Below, piece after piece: positions 11,880 to 22,975 of a stretch of DNA of 64,000 bases. The stretch is from Agapetus fuscipes. Taxonomy: Eukaryota; Arthropoda; Insecta; Trichoptera; Glossosomatidae. Location: assembly GCA_951799405.1 (NCBI GenBank), contig OX637343.1, forward strand, positions 13,742,524 to 13,806,523, read 5' to 3'. The translations under genes and the position numbers were made by a program. Position 1 is the stretch's first letter, and every line of letters begins with the position of its first letter. The notes beneath the pieces were generated by a model. That model was given only the letters and a program-made list of their open reading frames with translations, did no database searches and was not told the origin of the DNA.

Positions 11880-13105
11880 TACTTTCTTGCTATAGCCGAA
11901 GGCTATAAAGAAAGTTATGATTTGGTGTGAAAAAAAAATTTCGAGGTTTTCACGGAAATGAGTTGTCCTGGTGCAGGACATGCCAAAAAACACTATCTTT
12001 CAAAAACGTCCGTCTGTATGTATGTATGTATGTATGTATGTATGTATGTATGTATGTGTGTGTGTCACTTTCCAAAGTATAAGACCTAGAGATACCAAAT
12101 TTTGGCTACATCAACTTTTTTGGACATGTATTAAGTATGAATAACATGACATTACACCAACTTGAAAATTCAAGATGGCTGCCATACAAAAAAAACATAA
12201 AATTGCACTTTTCTCAAAAACGGCTCCAAGAATTTTGCTTAAATTTTCAGAATTGCCATTAATTAATTTTTAACTTAATAAATTAGTTATGACAACACTC
12301 TTACTAATCTGTGTCTATGGGCTGCCATATGAAAAAAACAAACGATTGTGATTTTCTCGAAAGTAAAGGGGTCAACAATAGTATAATGTTCTACAATATT
12401 ATGGACAACATAAATTTCTACAAACTTATTAAAAATATTTTTTGAAAAAATAAATATAAAGCACCGTTTACACGACCTGAAATTTTAAATCGAAAATATT
12501 ACAAAAACCTATTAAAATGCAAGATATTTAAATTTGTTTTAGATTTGATAGAAAGAACAAGCTTATCACTTTAATCCGTAATCATTTTTTTTTTACTTTT
12601 TTGAAAATTCAAGATGGCTTCCGAAGAGCTGAAAATTTAAAATGCGATTTTCTCAAAAACGGCTCCGACGATTTTTCTTAAATTTTTTGTGAATCCATTT
12701 ATATAATAGTGCTATCAAATAATTATAATCATTTCTTCATCATAATCTCGGTTTAGGGAGTTGCCATATAAAAGAAAAAAATAATGGAAAAATTCTCGGC
12801 AGTTAGAGGGTTAATAAAAAAATAATGTATCGCAAATGTAAAACAATAATAATAACCTATATATTGCCATCATTATTTTTTCCAAAAAGTGAATCAAAAG
12901 TATAGCCGCCATACAAAGTGAAAATTTTCCATACAAAATGTATTAGCAATTTTCTTGGTAGTCAAAGGGTTAAAAATAGATAAAAGGCTGCGATTCTTAA
13001 AATTTTATAAATACCAATAATAATCAGTCGTTACTTTTTCAAAATATAACTAAAAAGTTTACCCACCATACAAAGTCCTAGTTTGCATACAGAAGGGTTC
13101 AATGA
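11880..13105. repeat. Internally repetitive non-coding region
   Basis: Begins with a hairpin built on TATAGCCGAAGGCTATA (11891-11907), then a TATG microsatellite, then diverged internal repeats. A block reading GAAAATTCAAGATGGCT with CTCAAAAACGGCTCC about 55 bases later occurs at ~12163-12250 and again at ~12603-12693. Variants of GCCATA(C/T)AAA plus AGGGTTAA recur near 12360, 12760 and 12905. No reading frame. I cannot assign it to a known element class. Confidence 0.5.
12014..12064. repeat. (TATG)n microsatellite
   Basis: About ten tandem TATG units passing into TGTGTG. Confidence 0.95.
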
Positions 13106-13110
13106 CCATC

Positions 13111-14040
13111 TATAATAATCTAGAATATAAGTTGCAATGAAATATAAACATTCAAAACTAATATGAAATGCATGCCCACAAACAGGTACGTGTAAGTTCG
13201 CGCTTACGAATGCTGAATTTGTACTTACAAATTAAAACCAAATCTCAAATGAACATAAAACCTGCAACTCTTGCCGACCTTCCTTGAAACAGGGGTGACA
13301 TTGACAAAGTGAATTATTTTTTACACTTTGGGAGGACTGAGAAATGCGAGAAAATTGAGATAAGACTGAATGAAAAAAGAGTTGAGGTCGTGAAAGAATT
13401 TGATTATCTGGAAAGCAAGTTTGAGTCGAATGCGAAATTGACGAAATAATTGGAAAAGCGCGCTAGTAGAGGAAGAAGTGTAATGGAAACGATTGGAAGA
13501 ATTGCAAGAAATTGGAAACTTACGCAGAATATGAGATCGGCGGTCCACAATGGCATATTGGTTGGTGGAAGTGAGGCTTAATGAATGTGAGCTGAGTAAA
13601 GTATGTAAGTACGGTTGAAATGGCTTACCTGAGAGCAATGGCTGGAAAGACACTGAGTGATAGAGTACGTAATGCTTGAGTGATGAACGAGTGTGGTGTA
13701 AAAGAGAATATGAGAATGAAAGTACAAAAAAGTACGATGAGATGGTTCAGACATCTTGAAAGAAAGGATGATGAACAACTAACGAAGAAAGTGTACAAAG
13801 GAAATGTCAGAGGAAAGCGCGGAAGGGGAAGGCTGAGGAAAGAATGGTTAGACCAAATAGGTGAGATTGCGAAAGAATGGATTCTGCAGAGTGAGAATAA
13901 GAGAAGAGTATGTATGAAAAAGGTGATGACAGCAAAAAGTGGAGGCGTATCTGCGGAGGTACCGGCAACCCCTAATGAAACGGTGGCAGGATACAGTACA
14001 GTACAGTACAGAGGTCAGCTTCATACCAACCTATGAGTAG
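13111..14040 (-). repeat. GTR repeat interrupted by a LINE insertion
   Basis: The tail-side part (13111-13340) and the head-side part GGTCAGCTTCATACCAACC (14014-14040) of one GTR copy are separated by a LINE fragment whose 3' tail is a run of CAGTA units. Confidence 0.75.
13341..14013 (+). pseudogene. LINE reverse-transcriptase C-terminal fragment, frameshifted
   Basis: Same family as 31078-36240. Pieces corresponding to VEVVKEFDYL, ...MRSAVHNGI and MRWFRHLERKDDEQLTKKVY appear in different frames; the last ~118 codons (13680-14036) are continuous. Stops and frameshifts break the earlier part. It ends in repeated ACAGT units. RT catalytic motifs lie 5' of the truncation. Confidence 0.75.
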
Positions 14041-14354
14041 AGGAGATTTCTTGTGTAATTGGTACTTTTTCAAATAAATCAACAAAATATTTATATTTAT
14101 TTAAGTATTTATATGCCTATATCATATTGTACGAGTATGCAGGTACACACCGCGGTGGAATAAAATTGATTTATTATTGATGTATTATATTTTTATTGAA
14201 ACGGCATAAGCTGGTAGATGATTCTAGCTTTACATACGTCATACAGTGGGTTAATTTTTGCAAGAAAGTCGAGTACAGATTCTGTGCAATTTATTTTTCT
14301 TCATAAAATAGCATACTTTTTGATGATCAATGATTAAAACTCCTTTATACTGTT

Positions 14355-14497
14355 TTATTTTTAAGGGTAATTCTGTTAACACAGTGAAAGTCCATTGTAT
14401 TTTTTTGTATACATTCAATGGGAAAAACTAAGTTTTAATTCACTTGAACTTATTTTTTGCTCAAACGTTTTCGTCAAATAAGGCATCTTCAGGAGCA
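14355..14497 (-). mobile_element. Penelope-like terminal fragment
   Basis: In reverse this matches 55386-55530: GCTC, CTGAAGA, a degenerate stem, GAAAACGTTT, GAGC, then AGTGAATTAAAAC and GGACTTTCACTGTGTTAACAG. The hammerhead-like core (14459-14496) keeps CTGAAGA and GAAA, but stem II carries a mismatch. Confidence 0.65.
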
Positions 14498-15178
14498 TAA
14501 TCCTTTAGACTGCTTTTTCAATCTTAATTTAAATATGATCTTATTTTATACTTTTCTTTTTAAAATCAAATTTACATGTAAAAACCCTTGTTGATAGTTC
14601 AACAATCGCTTTCTGAATGACAGACCTGAATTTGGAACAATTCAGTGTAAAAATGGTTGCAAACCTTACCTTTGTAAGAAATATGGTAAGCCTCACAACA
14701 AGCTTGATTCTGAATTTATAAGATAGCTACATATACGCAGATATTTATTGATGGCATAGATACGCGAGTAAAAAAATCAATTTTATGTAACACTTTTCCC
14801 ATGTCCTAGTATAATCGATTTAGCTCGTTTATGTTGAAGCGTTGCGTTGTTTTGAGTCATGATTCCGTTTGTTGCGCTAGCCCGCTGTCCGCAGTTGTAT
14901 ATCGGTCTCGGTGCGGCTATTCTGGTCCTCATCACCTGTGTGGCAGAGAGAGCGGCACTCCTGCATGAGAGACTATAACTGTACCAGAGGACCGGGGAGC
15001 TGGGTGGTGTGTGGGGGGAGGTGGACGGCATAGCTGCGGCTTGTTAGGCCACCACCCCGCGTTCCCATTTATTATTGATCTCCTTCAGATATCTTAATGT
15101 GAAAATGAGCAACTTGGATTCGGAAATTTTAAAACTTTTTATGAATCTTTTCATGGGTTAAGGGACTCTTTCAAGTAA
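14498..15178. other. Unassigned sequence
   Basis: Contains a GC-richer patch near 14880-15060. No supported gene. Confidence 0.35.
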
Positions 15179-15460
15179 TCCCGAAATGCACTAGAGATTT
15201 TCTGAGACATGCGTCAGTCGTACGAACTTTCATACAAAGATTCTACACGCTTCCTAAAAATCAAAGCGAACTTCCATACATTTTTAACTCCCCACGGAAT
15301 ACTTAGTTAAAACAATTTCTATGCTCACATGTCGTGGGGAGTAAAATATGTATGGAAGTTCGCTTTGGCATTTACGCTTACTGGAAGCACTGTTGAATCT
15401 TTATATGAAAGTTAGTACGATTGATGCACGTCTCTGAAAATCTTTAGTCCATATCGGGCA
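15179..15460. mobile_element. Foldback element, ~280 bp
   Basis: Two arms of ~120 bp are imperfect inverted copies. The left arm contains GATTTTCTGAGACATGCGTC, GCGAACTTCCATACAT and CTCCCCACG; the right arm contains CGTGGGGAG, ATGTATGGAAGTTCGC and GCACGTCTCTGAAAATC. The loop is ~50 bp. No coding capacity and no clear target duplication. Confidence 0.75.
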
Positions 15461-16450
15461 TGTGATCTGCAGTTCAATAAATTGGATGCCTGAATAAGTC
15501 AAGGGCTCTACGCATTGTAAGCCATTTTGGCAAAATTTTCCGGAATGCGTTATTAGTTTGTCTAGTGTTTTAACACAACATTAAGAAAAACCGCAAATAC
15601 ATATATTTTTAAATGAACAGTGGTTATGGTAAGAGATAAAACCATCTTTAAAATAAGGATTGAGGAGTATTAAATGGGTTAAGCTCTTTCTTCTCGATGC
15701 TTAAGAATTTTTGGAGTTGGTAATTTTTAAGGCTGAAACGAAAACATTTGAGGTCTACATACTATATAGAATGTGGTGTTTCGTTAAGCTGAAATATCAA
15801 AGAACTCACATGCAACCATTTTCTCATCGATACTTGAATAAAATGCACAAGAGTTATCTACACAGGCGGCATCATCTACTTGTGTATTGTTCTGTAACAC
15901 ATCCGATGTTCGGTAGAATGCTTTTAGATGCTCCCGCTGCACTTTTTAGAGCGCCCAAAGCAAATAAAGCTTCCAGGGAGCGCTAATGCTTTACGACTCG
16001 ATGTTTGCTTCTTCAATTTTAACTCTTATCGGCTTTTTTACTGCTACTCCTTCCGAACACTCACCTTCAAATAACTACAAAATTAACTCTCCTACGAGTC
16101 AGGAACTAATTATATGAAACCCAATACCGTTGTGTGAGGGGCAAGTGATTAATTTGTCAATAGCATTAAGTGTAGCCACTTGCATTAGTGACCGTTATAT
16201 GGCTTTGTTTATTACATTTGTAGCTGATACTTGAACTCTGAGCTTAGTACTTACTTGAGGGAAGAAAAAATATATTTTCCGCTTCCGTAACTGTTAGTAT
16301 AAAATTCGTATAGGTCATTGAATTGCTTTGATTACTTATTTGTATCCAGAAGCTAACTTTCAATTCAACTTTAATCTTCTATACTCAATATAATCTCAAT
16401 ACTTGTAGTTCTATATTTCGATTTTAGAGTGACATTGGTCAAACATCAAC
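15461..16450. other. Unassigned AT-rich sequence
   Basis: No supported gene. A 91-codon frame at 15711-15986 has no recognisable feature. Confidence 0.35.
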
Positions 16451-16454
16451 CAAT

Positions 16455-17175
16455 GATATAACCATAGATGATGATGATGAGTTGATGATTTCTTTATAGC
16501 GCCGTTTCGTGATGTAGTCACTCCAAGGGCGCTGGTGCAAACGATGCCAGAAATTTGCTTGTCTTCAGTGCATTCCGGAACTTTCCATGGTCCTCTAGCT
16601 CTCTCACATGATTTGGCAGGTGGTTCCAGGCCAGAGGGCCAGCAATTGCAAATGCACGCTCTCCAAACACTGTGTTAACTCTTCTTATAGGTTCTTCAAT
16701 CCTTGATTTGGCTCCAGTCTCAGCTGAGCGCAGTGTTAGGCTTTTTTGCCGAGGGTGACTGGTTTGATTAAATCAGCGAGATATTTGGGTGTTTTTCCAA
16801 ATAATGCTTTGTAGACCATCGTGCACACTTCGAACTCGATGCGCTCCGGTATACGGAGCCAGTGAAGCTTGTGGAGAAGAGGAGTAATGTGTGTAAACTT
16901 CGACTGACCAGCAATCATGCGAGCGCACGCATTTACAACCAATTGTAGCCTATTCAATTGACATTTTGGTTGACCTGCATTTAAGCTTTTGCAGTAGTCT
17001 ATTTTAGATACCACAAATGCATTTACTAAAGCTTTCCTTGCTTCCATTGGTAGACAGTTATTAACAAGCTTGATTTGCCGTAATCCGTAGAAACTCGAAC
17101 TAACGGTCTTATTTATTTGAACTTTCATAGTCAGACAACTGTCTAGGTGAACTCCTAGGAGTAGACATACAAAAA
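16455..17175 (-). pseudogene. CR1/L2-like LINE, C-terminal RT fragment
   Basis: Minus-strand frame 17166-16736 begins near LGVHLDSCLTMKVQ and continues through KIDYCKSLNAG and the ITPLLHKLHWLRIPERI block and YKALFGKTP, typical of the region after the RT domain in CR1/L2-group LINEs. Beyond a break near 16736 the homologous frame resumes (FGERAFAIAGPLAWNHLP). The 3' end is an ATC/GAT-rich tail near 16465. RT catalytic motifs are absent because of 5' truncation. It is related to but distinct from 20330-20840. Confidence 0.75.
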
Positions 17176-17201
17176 CCCCGGAATAAAAAATTATCTTTGC
17201 T

Positions 17202-17455
17202 GGAGTGATGTTTTCCGGGATCTGTTGCCGTGTTCTGTGGGAGCTGGAGCTTCCGGACGTTTCGCCCATTTCTACGATGGGCTTCTTCATCGTGAAGTAT
17301 GAGAACTGCGATGATCAAGATTAAGATCAAGATCATCTTCATCATCATAGTTCACGCTGAAGAAGCCCATCGTAGAAATAGGCGAAACGTCCGGAAGCTC
17401 CAGCTCCCATAGACCACGGCAACAAATCCTGGAAAACATCACTCCAGCATCATCA
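17202..17455. mobile_element. Penelope-like terminal repeats in foldback arrangement
   Basis: Two ~90 bp arms are near-perfect inverted copies, each holding GAAGAAGCCCATCGTAGAAA, GGCGAAACGTCCGGAAGC and CCAGCTCCCA. Between them lies ~65 bp rich in GATCAA/ATC. The right arm (17357-17391) shows the order CTGAAGA, stem II, GAAAC, GTC, that is, a hammerhead-like core. Fragments of the same family lie at 1240-1332 and 53735-54090. Confidence 0.6.
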
Positions 17456-17475
17456 GCCGGCCGTGTAAGCCTAAA

Positions 17476-18087
17476 ACTCTTGTTCAGTATTATCTTAGTT
17501 CATAAGGCAGGTAATTCCTCTATAGAGGTCTGTGTATGTTAATCATATCATTGTATCGGAGAAGTTAGTTTTACAAGTTTTTCTGCCTATCATCCATTAC
17601 TTTCAACACTTATGAGCTATCAGATGTAGGTTTGTATTGTTTTGCTTAGTTACCATTGTTTACGTATGAGATTATATTCTCCTTATTATCACTTTTTTAA
17701 AGTTACTTTTGTCCCAATTTTTCCTGGTTTATTTGATCTTATTTTATCACCAGTCAACTGATTTCTCTTGTTTATGCAATACGTAATTATTTTATGGGAC
17801 GCTGTGTCCGATGTGGAACGGATTTGCTGTGGTCGCGAGACAATGGCCGCGGCGTCCGCAGGAAGGCCGCAAGGAGAGTGTGGTGTTGGCCAACGCCGCC
17901 GCATCGGGGCCGACAACTTCAGATCCAAGAAGTAAACCATCATGCCGGGCTGTTGCGTCATCGTGTTTGTTTGTTTGTTTTTCAAATTAACCCTGACCGT
18001 GTTAAATGGATAAGATTTCTTAGTTGACTGACTCTACGAATAAAATGAACACCTTCCACAAGGTTTATCAAGTCCAATTTGTTGTGT
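17476..18087. other. Unassigned sequence
   Basis: A GC-rich patch at ~17795-17920 is open on both strands but shows no domain. Not called. Confidence 0.35.
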
Positions 18088-18331
18088 ATGTTCCTTGACT
18101 TAAAGGTTAGTATGCGGCTGCACACCCATGCTGTAGAAAATGGTTCACTTTGCCAATGTCACCCCTGTTTCAGGGAGTTGTAGGGTGTTTGTTCATTTAA
18201 GATTTGGGTTTTTATGTCGTAAGTCCACATGCGGCATGTTTAAGAGCAAACTTATACGTGTCTGCTTGTGAAAATGATTATAATTTGCATCCCGAATGTT
18301 ACATATCTTTGCAACTTAGATTAGATGTGTT
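18088..18331 (+). repeat. GTR repeat, full-length
   Basis: TTCCTTGACTTAAAGG at the head and GCAACTTAGATTAGATG at the tail. A ~15 bp internal deletion removes the 'AAGGTCGGCAAGAG' block. Confidence 0.85.
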
Positions 18332-18920
18332 GCTCTTGCAATAGTTGAGGGGCTATGGATCGCTTTTAGAGCCGAATCTCCCAGTCGTAGGGCCACACAG
18401 TTCGTAGAGCCGGGATCAATTTTATATTTAGGTTTTTACTTAAGTGATGTTATAGGTACTTAGATACACATAATTAGTGAAAGTCAAGTGGCCTCTTAAT
18501 TTAAACCTCGTGATTTTAATGGAAGGGTACTTATTCGTATCAGTAAATTCATAGTAGTTTATGAAAAATGTAGTTTATGGAAATACATCGCAGAATCGTT
18601 TTATGGTATTTCTAAATTAAGTACTCGTGTTCAATTTTTTAGCGAAAGTTAAAACATGTGAATTCGAAAAAAAACTTTTGATTTTAAAATCATGCTAAAA
18701 GGAAAAGTACAACAGTGATTTATCATTGGTTTCGCTTTGCAAACTTATTTCATGAAAATTGTTGCATAATTTCTAATAACATGTCATAGTTATCCGGAAA
18801 TTACACAAATGTCCTTCTCACATAAATCACATCCATCAGCATTCATTAAAACAACACTCATTATTAATGGTTGTGGCTTGGTGTAGAGATCCGCAGCGCG
18901 TGAGATGCTCCCCATGAAAT
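18332..18920. other. Unassigned AT-rich sequence
   Basis: No supported gene or repeat. Confidence 0.4.
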
Positions 18921-19186
18921 GAATATCTATAATCTATAATCTATAATCTAAGTTGCAAAGATATATTCATTTAAAGCTCTCAGATGTATGCCCACAAACC
19001 AACAAGTGTAGTTCGCGCTTACAAATGCTGAATGTGTACTTACAAATAAAATCCAAACCTCAAATGAACATAAACCCCACAACTTTTGCCGACCTTCCCT
19101 GAAACAGGGGTGACATTGGCAAAGTGAACCATTTTTTACAGTATGGGTGGTCAGCCTCATACCAACCTATAAGTCAAGGAATATGA
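18921..19186 (-). repeat. GTR repeat forming the 3' end of a LINE copy
   Basis: In reverse this runs TTCCTTGACTTATAGG to GCAACTTAGATTATAG, with a tail of GATTATA units. It continues without a break into LINE 3' UTR and coding sequence (19187-19462), and the same junction recurs at 28862-29398, showing that GTR is the 3' terminus of that LINE. Confidence 0.85.
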
Positions 19187-19462
19187 ATAATAAATTACAT
19201 TTAAATATAAAAAAGAACAAAACCTTACAAAGAAATCTATACAAAAAAAGTCAAAAATTTCCTATGCAAAAAATGTAGCAAATGAATACACCAACATTAG
19301 AAATCAACATTGCAGATTAGCCGCCACTTCTTCCTGTCCTTGCATACTTCTTTCATTTCATCCAGAGTCATAACCTTTTTCATACAAGTCCTCCTTTTAT
19401 TATGACTCTGGATATCCCATTCATTCGCTATTTCAGAGATTTGATCCTTCCATACTTTATAT
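19187..19462 (-). pseudogene. LINE 3' UTR and last ~50 codons, 5'-truncated
   Basis: In reverse, the end of the RT-family C-terminus (matching ISEIANEWDIQSHNKRRTC at 29235-29960) is followed by a UTR of ~110 bp and then GTR. The copy is cut at ~19462, where the match to 29398 ends. Confidence 0.8.
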
Positions 19463-19802
19463 CATAATATCAGTTTTGCAATATCGCTTCTTGCTTACTT
19501 ACCTGTCGCGCATGCCAAAACGTGAAAATAACCCAACAGTTATTTGGCAAATCAAATTATTTTGATGCAACACGATATAAATATGCGCCGAGACAGTCTT
19601 ACTTACATGAATTATCACCGCGGCAAATGGATTACATGAAGATAAACATTTCTGCATTTTCATGCTGTAATAATAACATGCGTGAAGAGGATTTCATTTT
19701 AAATCGTAATCAAGTAAAAACGTCATTTGGATCAATCAGCTGCCCGATCGTACCTCGGTAGATATCCACCCTTAGTACGTTTTTTCTTGCAACACGACAA
19801 CA
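19463..19802. other. Unassigned sequence
   Basis: A 79-codon plus-strand frame (19522-19761) shows no recognisable feature. Confidence 0.3.
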
Positions 19803-20058
19803 ACGCAACTAAGCTACACATATAGTGTAACTTCTTGCCTGCGTTATCCCCGAAGAGGTCGCATGTGGCGATTCAGGACCTATTTATTTTTACGGGTAAG
19901 GGAGCCGGCCTCACACCAACCACTTCCAGTTGAAGTGGGGGTTTCCCAGCTCCCGGGGGGCTGGTTCTCATTTCTTGTGAAGGCTGAGTAAACCTTGAGA
20001 TCGAACCCTTGCTCTCGGCATGGTTTGCAAGCATTGTACCAATTGAGCTATCGACCTT
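19803..20058 (-). mobile_element. SINE2 (tRNA-derived SINE)
   Basis: In reverse: GGTCGATAGCTCAATTGG (A-box region), GGGTTCGATCTC (B-box-like), the family body including the 'GAAGTGGTTGGTGTGAGGCC' block, and CGAAGAGG...TAGCTTAG at the 3' end. It lacks ~35 bp between B box and body that is present at 44684-44942. Confidence 0.8.
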
Positions 20059-20066
20059 TTTTACGA

Positions 20067-20294
20067 GCTTGGTCGTCGTCGCTACAAAGCGCCAATTCTC
20101 AAGCAAAATCCAGTTGGTGTAAGGCTGGATGGACCTTTGTTGACCGGCCATTGGTAAAGGTTTATGAATTTTTTAACCCAGCGAAGAGCAAATTTGAAAA
20201 TATAAATGGTATATTTTTTGTGCTCCGCCAGTTTGAACCCACAGCCTTCCATTCAGAGTCTGAAGTATTACCACTGATCTACGGACCGGTCTTA
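20067..20294 (-). mobile_element. SINE1 (tRNA-derived SINE)
   Basis: In reverse: GACCGGTCCGTAGATCAGTG, a diverged B-box (GGGTTCAAAC), then GCTCTTCGCTGGGTT...GACCAAGCTCGT. It is shortened at the 3' end, where a run of A leads straight into the SINE2 head, so the two SINEs are tandem and in the same orientation. Confidence 0.8.
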
Positions 20295-20329
20295 TTATCC
20301 TGTAATAATAATCCTTGCAAGATTATTAT

Positions 20330-20840
20330 TACAAGATAATTTATTTCATAGTACACATAATAAGAGGGCTCCGTTTTTTGTGTGTGTCACACCTCAAGGG
20401 CCCTCTCCGATCACGGATAAGACTTATTGAAGAGACAAGTTTTCAGTTATCCCCGAAATACCTTCACCTATAGACTCAGATTTTCTCACTCCGGATGGTA
20501 GTCTGTTCCACTCCACCGGACCCGCGATCCGGAAGGCTCGGTGTCCAATGATTGTGCGCGTCTGACGGCGTGGCTGAACCAAATCGATAACACCATCACC
20601 CGCAGATCTGAGTGTCTGCCTCCTCACACCCATCTCTACAGGCGAAATCATGTCAGTCAGATATGATGGAGCCAAGCCACAGATGGCTTTGCACACCATC
20701 ATACAAACACGGTAGACCACCCTCTGCGGAAAGTGAAGCCAATGCAGTTTCTCTAGCAGCGGAGTGATGGGAGAAAACTTGGACATCCCTAAGATGTGTC
20801 TTGCTGCTGAATTAAGGTGTGACTGAAAACGGTTCATTTT
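20330..20840 (-). pseudogene. CR1/L2-like LINE, C-terminal fragment
   Basis: Minus-strand frame 20837-20424 (~137 codons) includes ARHILGMSKFSPITPLLEK, LHWLHFPQRVVYRV, GLAPSYLTDMISP and HRAFRIAGPVEWNRLPSGV, the conserved C-terminal region of CR1/L2-group LINEs. It is followed by a 3' UTR with GGGCCCTTGAGGTGTGACA and an AT-rich repeat tail. RT catalytic motifs are lost to 5' truncation. Confidence 0.8.
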
Positions 20841-21177
20841 CTTCCTCGGCAGTATTTTTTGTCCTTATACTACTTGTATACACTCACCATTTCTCTAGGA
20901 GTGGCTAGTGCCTCCGCAGGTGTGTCTACACTTTGTTCTCTCCTTACACACTTCTTACGCTGAATATACTACGCAATGCAATTCAAAGTGATTAAATTTT
21001 TCAACTTAATTTATGTTTCTCTTTTTGTTGTTGCAGGTATGTACCGCTTTTCTGTCACGGATTCTTCCCTATCACAACTGCGCTCGTAATATAAAAGTAA
21101 GTTTTGCTTAATATATCTGCATTATAAAGTTGTTCCTATATATAAAGAAAGTGTTCCTATGTATAAAAAAAGTTGTC
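20841..21177. other. Unassigned sequence
   Basis: Holds a short tandem TGTTCCTAT(A/G)TATAAA duplication near 21131-21170 just before SINE2; otherwise nothing recognised. Confidence 0.4.
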
Positions 21178-21502
21178 CGGTCGATAGCTCAGTTAGTAGA
21201 GTGCTTGCATTCCATGCCGTGAGCTCGGGTTCGAATCTCGCCCAGGGTGTCAGAAATGTTTTCCCGTTTCGGTGTTTATTTCAAACCCCAAAATAAAATA
21301 CCGGCAAGGTTATTCACAAGAAATGAGTATCAGCCCTCTCGGGAGTCGGGAGCTGGGAAACCCCTACATCAACTGAAGTGGTTGGCGTAAGGCCGGCCCT
21401 CTTATCTGTAAAAATTAATAGGTGCTACTCGCCATATGCGACCCCTTCGGGGATAACGCGGAAAGGAGTTACAATTTATGTGTAGTAGCGTTTTTTTTTT
21501 TT
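21178..21502 (+). mobile_element. SINE2 (tRNA-derived SINE), full-length
   Basis: Head GGTCGATAGCTCAGTTAG with A-box spacing, B-box GGGTTCGAATCTC, a body with TTTCCCGTTTCGG and a CTACATCAACTGAAGTGG block, and a 3' end at TAGTAGCG followed by a T-run. The length (~325 bp) and tRNA-like head mark it as a pol III SINE. No functional tRNA fold is expected beyond the head. Confidence 0.85.
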
Positions 21503-22367
21503 GGATGGCCGTATTGAAATATCTTTCCATACAATGTATTCATTAGGCTGGGTTGGCATCTCATTCAGTTCCAAGTGTTGACTGAGTTATCGTCCATAGT
21601 AATGACCAGTACTCCGAGTATAGAACATAAATAATAAATCTCACCTCGATCGTATACAATTGAAAATGTATGTACTATACGACGGCACTCCTAGAGAGTG
21701 ATTATGTTTTCATACACTTTTTGTTTTACTAGAGACACACCACTTAGATGTAATCCTGCGAGTGTACCAGGAGCACAGACCCAGTCTTATATCAGACGCG
21801 CCGGTACGTCGTGCCAGGAGGGGATTGCGAGTGAGATGGATATCAGGATGAAATGTTAATGATGGGCTCTTTGGTGACAAATCTATTTGAGATTTAAATC
21901 AATATTCAGCTCAGAAAATTATCATGTATTAATGGTAAGGATCTTGAAAAAAATGAGACAGTTTTGTTGTTGTGTTGTCGGTTAGAATTCATGATAATTT
22001 TATTGATTGTCAGATTATTGGTTGGTTATTGAAAAAATAATTTAAATTTTCATAGGAGTAGGTACCAATAATGTGGTTGATATGTTAATTACGTATGAAT
22101 TATATTAGGGTGGACTGATCAGATTTTTTTTGTTACTTATCAAAATCAAATTATTTTTAAGTGAATCTGAAATAATTGTTAAAGTGATGATGTAATATAA
22201 ATACCAATTTTTTCCTTGGAATCTATCTGCTTTAGGACGAAAAAATGTCTTGTGAAATAGAAAAGCGTAGACAGCTATGACAATACTGATATTTTTGTTA
22301 GCAGTTTTTTTTTTTTTTTTGTAAATATAAGGAGAAATTTGAGTTTGAAATAATTGATTATACAACA
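21503..22367. other. Unassigned sequence
   Basis: Nothing supported; a GC-richer patch near 21760-21850. Confidence 0.35.
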
Positions 22368-22619
22368 TTCCTTGACTTATAGTTTGGTATGCGGCTGACC
22401 ACTCATGCTGTAGAAAATGGTTCATTTTTCCAATGTCACCCCTGTTTTAGGGAGAGTCGACAAGAGTTGCAGGGTGTATGTCCATTTGAGACTAGGTTTC
22501 TTTATTGTAGGTTCACATGCGGCATGCGCAAGCGCGAACTTGAACGTATCTTCTTATGAGAATACATGTAATGTGAATCCCCAATGTTACAAATCTTTGC
22601 AACTTAGATTAGATTAGAT
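22368..22619 (+). repeat. GTR repeat, full-length
   Basis: TTCCTTGACTTATAG at the head, GCAACTTAGATTAGATTAGA at the tail, no internal gap. Confidence 0.88.
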
Positions 22620-22975
22620 ACAGCCACATGTCAAAATATGACTTTGCATTTGATGGTATCAATATTTCTGAGAGTCGTCTTCCATGAGACTTCAGTACCT
22701 ACATGCGAGTAAGTGAAAAGGCAGGACAGAATACAATGGGTGTGCAGATTGTACAAGTCCCATTTAGCAATCAGACTCTAGCGGGCGCAGGCGGAGCCCC
22801 GCCTCCCCGCGGGACATTATTCATACCCCATACCACCGCGCCGCACCACCAACACTGATATTCACAGACTTAAACACTATAATTCTTAGACAACTAAAAA
22901 TGTGTTTAGAGAGTATCTTTTTAGGTATGAATTAAGCAATTTGATTCTTTGACTAATTTGAGACCCGAGAAAAGT
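22620..22975. other. Unassigned sequence with GC-rich patch
   Basis: About 22780-22850 is strongly GC-rich (GCGGGCGCAGGCGGAGCC). No gene supported. Confidence 0.35.

Noticed and set aside
21178..21260. Possible functional tRNA gene
   Set aside because: A and B boxes are present, but the sequence continues as a dispersed SINE with other copies at 28498 and 19803; the acceptor-stem pairing of a true tRNA is not evident.
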